Source: Candidatus Levyibacteriota bacterium (GTDB taxonomy: Bacteria > Patescibacteriota > Microgenomatia > Levybacterales > UBA12049). Taken from it: a stretch of 6,872 bases of DNA. The position numbers were made by a program, and so were the translations under genes. The notes under the pieces are model-generated. The model was not told the DNA's origin, made no database searches, and saw only the letters and a program-made list of their open reading frames with translations. Numbering within the stretch: position 1 is the stretch's first letter; each line of letters begins with the position of its first letter. The stretch lies in contig JAGOUP010000034.1 in NCBI GenBank assembly GCA_018061205.1, positions 1 through 6,872 on the forward strand, written 5' to 3'. Shown here piece by piece: positions 5,991 through 6,872 of this stretch.

Positions 5991-6872
5991 TTAGGCAGGT
6001 AAAAATGTTCGTAAATTTTCATTGTTGAGTGTCACAGACCCAGCTTTGCCTTCAACAATCATTCGTGCGACTTTTCGACAAATATCACCAATCGTTCGAT
6101 CTAGACTACGAATACCAGAATCATAACCCAATGGTCTGATAATATTTGGCCATACATCGTCGTTGACCATAAATTGTCCAGCACTTAGGCCTGTCTCGTT
6201 AAATATCTTTGGGAAGAGATGATCTTTTGCAATCACAATCTTCTCTGCATCAGTATACGACGGCATTTGAATAAGTTCAAGTCTATCCATGACCGCTGTT
6301 GCAATATTGGTAGTATTGTTTACTGTCGCGACAAACAATACTTGGGATAAATCAAATGGATAATCAATATAGTGATCACTAAATGCTTTATTTTGTCCGG
6401 GATCAAGCAATTCAACCAATACGCCCATGATATCAGCTCGTGCTTGTTCTGACACACGATCTAACTCATCGAGTAAAATAACAGCATTTTTCGATTTGGC
6501 TGAAAAGAGTTTTTTGATAACATAGCCGGGTTCTGCATCAGGAAAAGCACGAGATTGTCCACGCAAAGATGTCGCATCTCCCATACCACCAAAAGGAATA
6601 CGCTCAAAACTCCGACCCAATGCGGCAGCAATTGATGAAGCGAGTGTTGTTTTTCCTGTTCCTGCTAATCCTACAAGACACAGTACCGGTGCATGTAAAT
6701 ACCGCTCTCCAATAGGACGTTTTGCATTGAGAATAATAGCTGCCATAAAATCTAGAATTCTCTCTTTTACTGAATTTAACCCATAATGATTTTTATTGAG
6801 AATTTCTTTTGCAGCATTGAGATCCAGTTTGTCTTGACTAACCGTATTCCACGGTAAACCACAGCCCAGGTA
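5991..6872 (-). CDS. lon: Lon-like AAA+ ATPase lacking the C-terminal protease domain; N-terminal part outside window
   Basis: The frame is open from the window edge to the TAA at 5993-5991 (293 visible residues); the Met at 6746 is internal. The visible part starts in the Lon linker (GLPWNTVSQDKLDLNAAKEIL, then NHYGLNSVKERI). The AAA+ module is complete: Walker A GLAGTGKT (visible 68-75), the FGG block and RAFPDAEPG as the pore-loop region, Walker B VILLDELD (131-138, E136), sensor-1 Asn in VATVNN (185), arginine finger in MDRLELI (R197), and sensor-2 GIRSLDRTI (R255). The lid helices end with CRKVARMIVEGKAG and ENLRTFLPA. In Lon the S16 serine protease domain with its Ser-Lys pair, about 200 residues, should follow; here the protein stops at once. 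Only 104 bp separate it from rnj, mostly repeat, so no remnant remains. The intact ATPase motifs argue for a working ATPase, possibly an unfoldase without proteolysis, or a deletion product. Confidence 0.9.
   Translation of the reverse strand, partial: YLGCGLPWNTVSQDKLDLNAAKEILNKNHYGLNSVKERILDFMAAIILNAKRPIGERYLHAPVLCLVGLAGTGKTTLASSIAAALGRSFERIPFGGMGDATSLRGQSRAFPDAEPGYVIKKLFSAKSKNAVILLDELDRVSEQARADIMGVLVELLDPGQNKAFSDHYIDYPFDLSQVLFVATVNNTTNIATAVMDRLELIQMPSYTDAEKIVIAKDHLFPKIFNETGLSAGQFMVNDDVWPNIIRPLGYDSGIRSLDRTIGDICRKVARMIVEGKAGSVTLNNENLRTFLPA

Noticed and set aside
1..6872. Alternative genetic code with UGA read as glycine, as in some CPR lineages
   Set aside because: All genes use TAA or TAG stops and ordinary Gly codons, and no in-frame TGA is needed to keep any family alignment.

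Overview
The window looks like a piece of a small, AT-rich bacterial chromosome, most plausibly from a Candidate Phyla Radiation (Patescibacteria, perhaps Microgenomates-like) genome. The grounds are the low GC by eye, the tight gene packing, start codons without a convincing Shine-Dalgarno sequence, REP-like palindromes in the gaps, and a divergent housekeeping set (short FtsK, divergent RNase J, Lon-like ATPase). This is inference; there is no rRNA or other phylogenetic marker here. All clear stops are TAA or TAG, Gly uses GGN, and nothing suggests a recoded UGA.

Layout. The 3' part of mltG, a peptidoglycan glycosidase, is on the + strand (1-500). It converges on a long minus-strand series that fills the rest of the window. 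Read in the direction of transcription (right to left), that series is: a Lon-like AAA+ ATPase cut by the right edge (5991-6872), an RNase J family ribonuclease (4225-5886), a complete FtsK DNA translocase (1941-4082), a RodZ-like membrane HTH protein 6 nt behind it (1296-1934), and a YtxG/YtxH-like pair of small membrane proteins (871-1167 and 507-866). The gaps after lon and after the RodZ-like gene each carry a REP-like palindromic element. The gap between RNase J and ftsK carries a degenerate 7-bp repeat region.

How the genes fit together. FtsK (chromosome segregation at the septum), the RodZ-like protein (cell shape), MltG (termination of glycan strands) and the YtxG/H pair (envelope or stress) make a cell-envelope and division neighbourhood. 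RNase J (RNA decay and maturation) and the Lon-like ATPase (protein quality control) are general housekeeping.

No defence system, mobile element with a transposase, CRISPR array or RNA gene was seen. The points most worth a second look are: the Lon-like protein ends right after its AAA+ lid and has no protease domain; the RNase J has a Gly where the last zinc-binding His normally sits; two palindromic elements have informative architecture, one with compensatory stem changes and one apparently nested; and predicted -10 boxes lie 5-7 nt from the start codons, which suggests leaderless mRNAs.
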